A DNA stretch of 64,000 nucleotides, from assembly GCA_003609755.1 (NCBI GenBank), contig AP017991.1:310001-374000 (forward strand), given 5' to 3'. Origin of the DNA: Planktothrix agardhii NIES-204 (lineage in GTDB: Bacteria; Cyanobacteriota; Cyanobacteriia; Cyanobacteriales; Microcoleaceae). The notes below the pieces were generated by a model. The model was not told where the DNA came from, searched no databases, and saw nothing but the letters and a program-made list of their open reading frames with translations. Position numbers and translations under genes: made by a program. Positions 63,249 through 64,000 of this stretch are shown here, one piece after another; within the stretch, counting starts at the first letter, position 1; every line of letters starts with the position of its first letter.

Positions 63249-63944
63249 ATGAATAAGTTGGGGTTAGAGCAGCATCCTTCGATCTTAGTTATTGAGCCAG
63301 ATGAACTGTTAGCTCAACAGATTAGCCTAGATTTAGAAGAAGCGGGTTATTATCCGATTGTAGTCAGTAACGGAGCAGCAGGATTAAATCAAGCAACGGA
63401 ATTACAACCCGCATTAATAGTCATTGATCGATTATTGGGAGGAGAGTCAGGACTATCGGTTTGTAGTCATTTACGTGATTTAGGTAGCCGGATACCTGTG
63501 TTAATTTTAATGGCAAAAGATGCGATCGAAGACCGCATTGCTTGTTTAGAGTCGGGGGCAGATGACTATTGTTTAAAACCCTATCGGACGGAAAGTTTTT
63601 TGGAACGGGTCAATCTATATTTGCAACCAGGAACTAATACTAACGAACAGTTACGCTTTGGGGAGTTAGTCTTGGATTTGGCCACCAGAAGGGCACTCCG
63701 CAATAGTAGAACAATTGATCTAACAATGAAAGAGTATGAGTTACTCAAATATTTGATGGAACATCCGCGAGAAGTCTTAACCCGGGAACAAATTTTAGAG
63801 AATGTCTGGGGTTATGACTTTCTGGGAGAGTCTAACGTTATAGAAGTTTACATTCGTTATTTGCGACTCAAAATTGAAGACGAAGGCGAAAAACGCCTAA
63901 TTCAAACGGTTAGAGGGGTGGGGTATGTTCTCAGAGATGGGTAA
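63249..63944 (+). CDS. nblR: NblR-like response regulator
   Basis: 231 residues, OmpR type: a receiver domain (1-125) and a winged-helix DNA-binding domain (RTIDLTMKEYELLKYLMEHP, RLIQTVRGVGYVLRDG). The sequence ACLESGADDYCLKPYR (Lys110) and DRLLGGESGLSVC (Asp60) resemble NblR, the regulator of phycobilisome degradation and survival under nutrient or high-light stress. The receiver is atypical: the early acidic pair is EP instead of DD, and the Ser/Thr after beta-4 is replaced (LILMAKD). This fits reports for the family that NblR works without classical phosphorylation. No kinase gene is adjacent. Confidence 0.82.
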   Translation: MNKLGLEQHPSILVIEPDELLAQQISLDLEEAGYYPIVVSNGAAGLNQATELQPALIVIDRLLGGESGLSVCSHLRDLGSRIPVLILMAKDAIEDRIACLESGADDYCLKPYRTESFLERVNLYLQPGTNTNEQLRFGELVLDLATRRALRNSRTIDLTMKEYELLKYLMEHPREVLTREQILENVWGYDFLGESNVIEVYIRYLRLKIEDEGEKRLIQTVRGVGYVLRDG

Positions 63945-63985
63945 TGGGTAATAGGTAATAGGTAATGGGTTTTGGGTTTTGGGTA
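63940..63985. repeat. TAATGGG / TAATAGG heptamer repeats
   Basis: Mixed tandem heptamers after the nblR stop, running into GGGTTTTGGGTTTTGGG. Related to 13069-13104. Confidence 0.8.
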
Positions 63986-64000
63986 ATCTGCGTAATCCTG

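Overview
This window is a chromosomal segment of a filamentous-type cyanobacterium, probably of the Planktothrix / Oscillatoria / Microcoleus kind. The evidence is gene content: psb30 (PSII subunit), an NblR-type regulator, a Ycf39-like PSII-assembly SDR, a Tic20 homologue, the bicA + cmpR + cmpABCD bicarbonate-uptake set, and several families known almost only from cyanobacteria (DUF3122, DUF1997, DUF1815, DUF2839, DUF4346). The DNA is AT-rich with frequent GCGATCGC (HIP1) octamers and many short dispersed palindromes. The genus is inference; I could not search databases.

Layout. 1-4 kb (minus): aroE (cut by the window edge), DUF3122, an AAA-type ATPase and a membrane J-domain protein. 4.1-7.3 kb: two solo 5S rRNA units, each with its own promoter and hairpin terminator, in direct orientation around a secreted RTX 5'-nucleotidase-like gene. 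7.3-13 kb: nadC, a frameshifted C39-like peptidase gene, a 530-bp gene-free stretch with RNA-like hairpins, an M16 peptidase, a 56-aa membrane protein overlapping a GNAT gene, a HEAT-repeat gene and a rod-like ncRNA candidate (possibly 6S RNA). 13-15.8 kb: a repeat-rich patch with a TPR gene, a DUF433/DUF5615 toxin-antitoxin pair bracketed by copies of the TPR gene's 3' end, and a serralysin-type protease gene that has lost its 5' half at a repeat. 15.8-30 kb: pcrA/uvrD, a duplicated acidic protein, scpA, a nucleotidyltransferase, priA, cobN (with an in-frame repeat-derived insert), a DUF262 remnant, a glycosyltransferase and psb30. 30-36 kb: a decayed yefM-yoeB locus, again bracketed by direct repeats, then a persulfide dioxygenase / rhodanese / SulP operon. 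36-41 kb: histidine kinase, a MerR-type promoter, a Cu-ATPase and a cupredoxin, then tRNA-Gly(CCC). 41-50 kb: the bicarbonate-uptake cluster. 50-64 kb: mostly housekeeping and conserved cyanobacterial genes (purE, nagA, glyA, ycf39-like, nadK, nblR), plus a 900-bp gene-free stretch holding two diverged tandem copies of a non-coding module.

How the genes work together. The clearest functional units are inorganic-carbon uptake (BicA Na+/HCO3- symporter, the CmpABCD ABC importer and their LysR regulator), copper export (kinase, CueR-like promoter, CopA, cupredoxin) and sulfane-sulfur handling (persulfide dioxygenase, rhodanese, SulP anion transporter).

The most interesting structural observation is that both toxin-antitoxin loci sit immediately downstream of the stop codon of an unrelated gene, in the same orientation, and both are flanked by direct repeats that include that gene's 3' end. 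No integrase or transposase gene is visible anywhere in the window.
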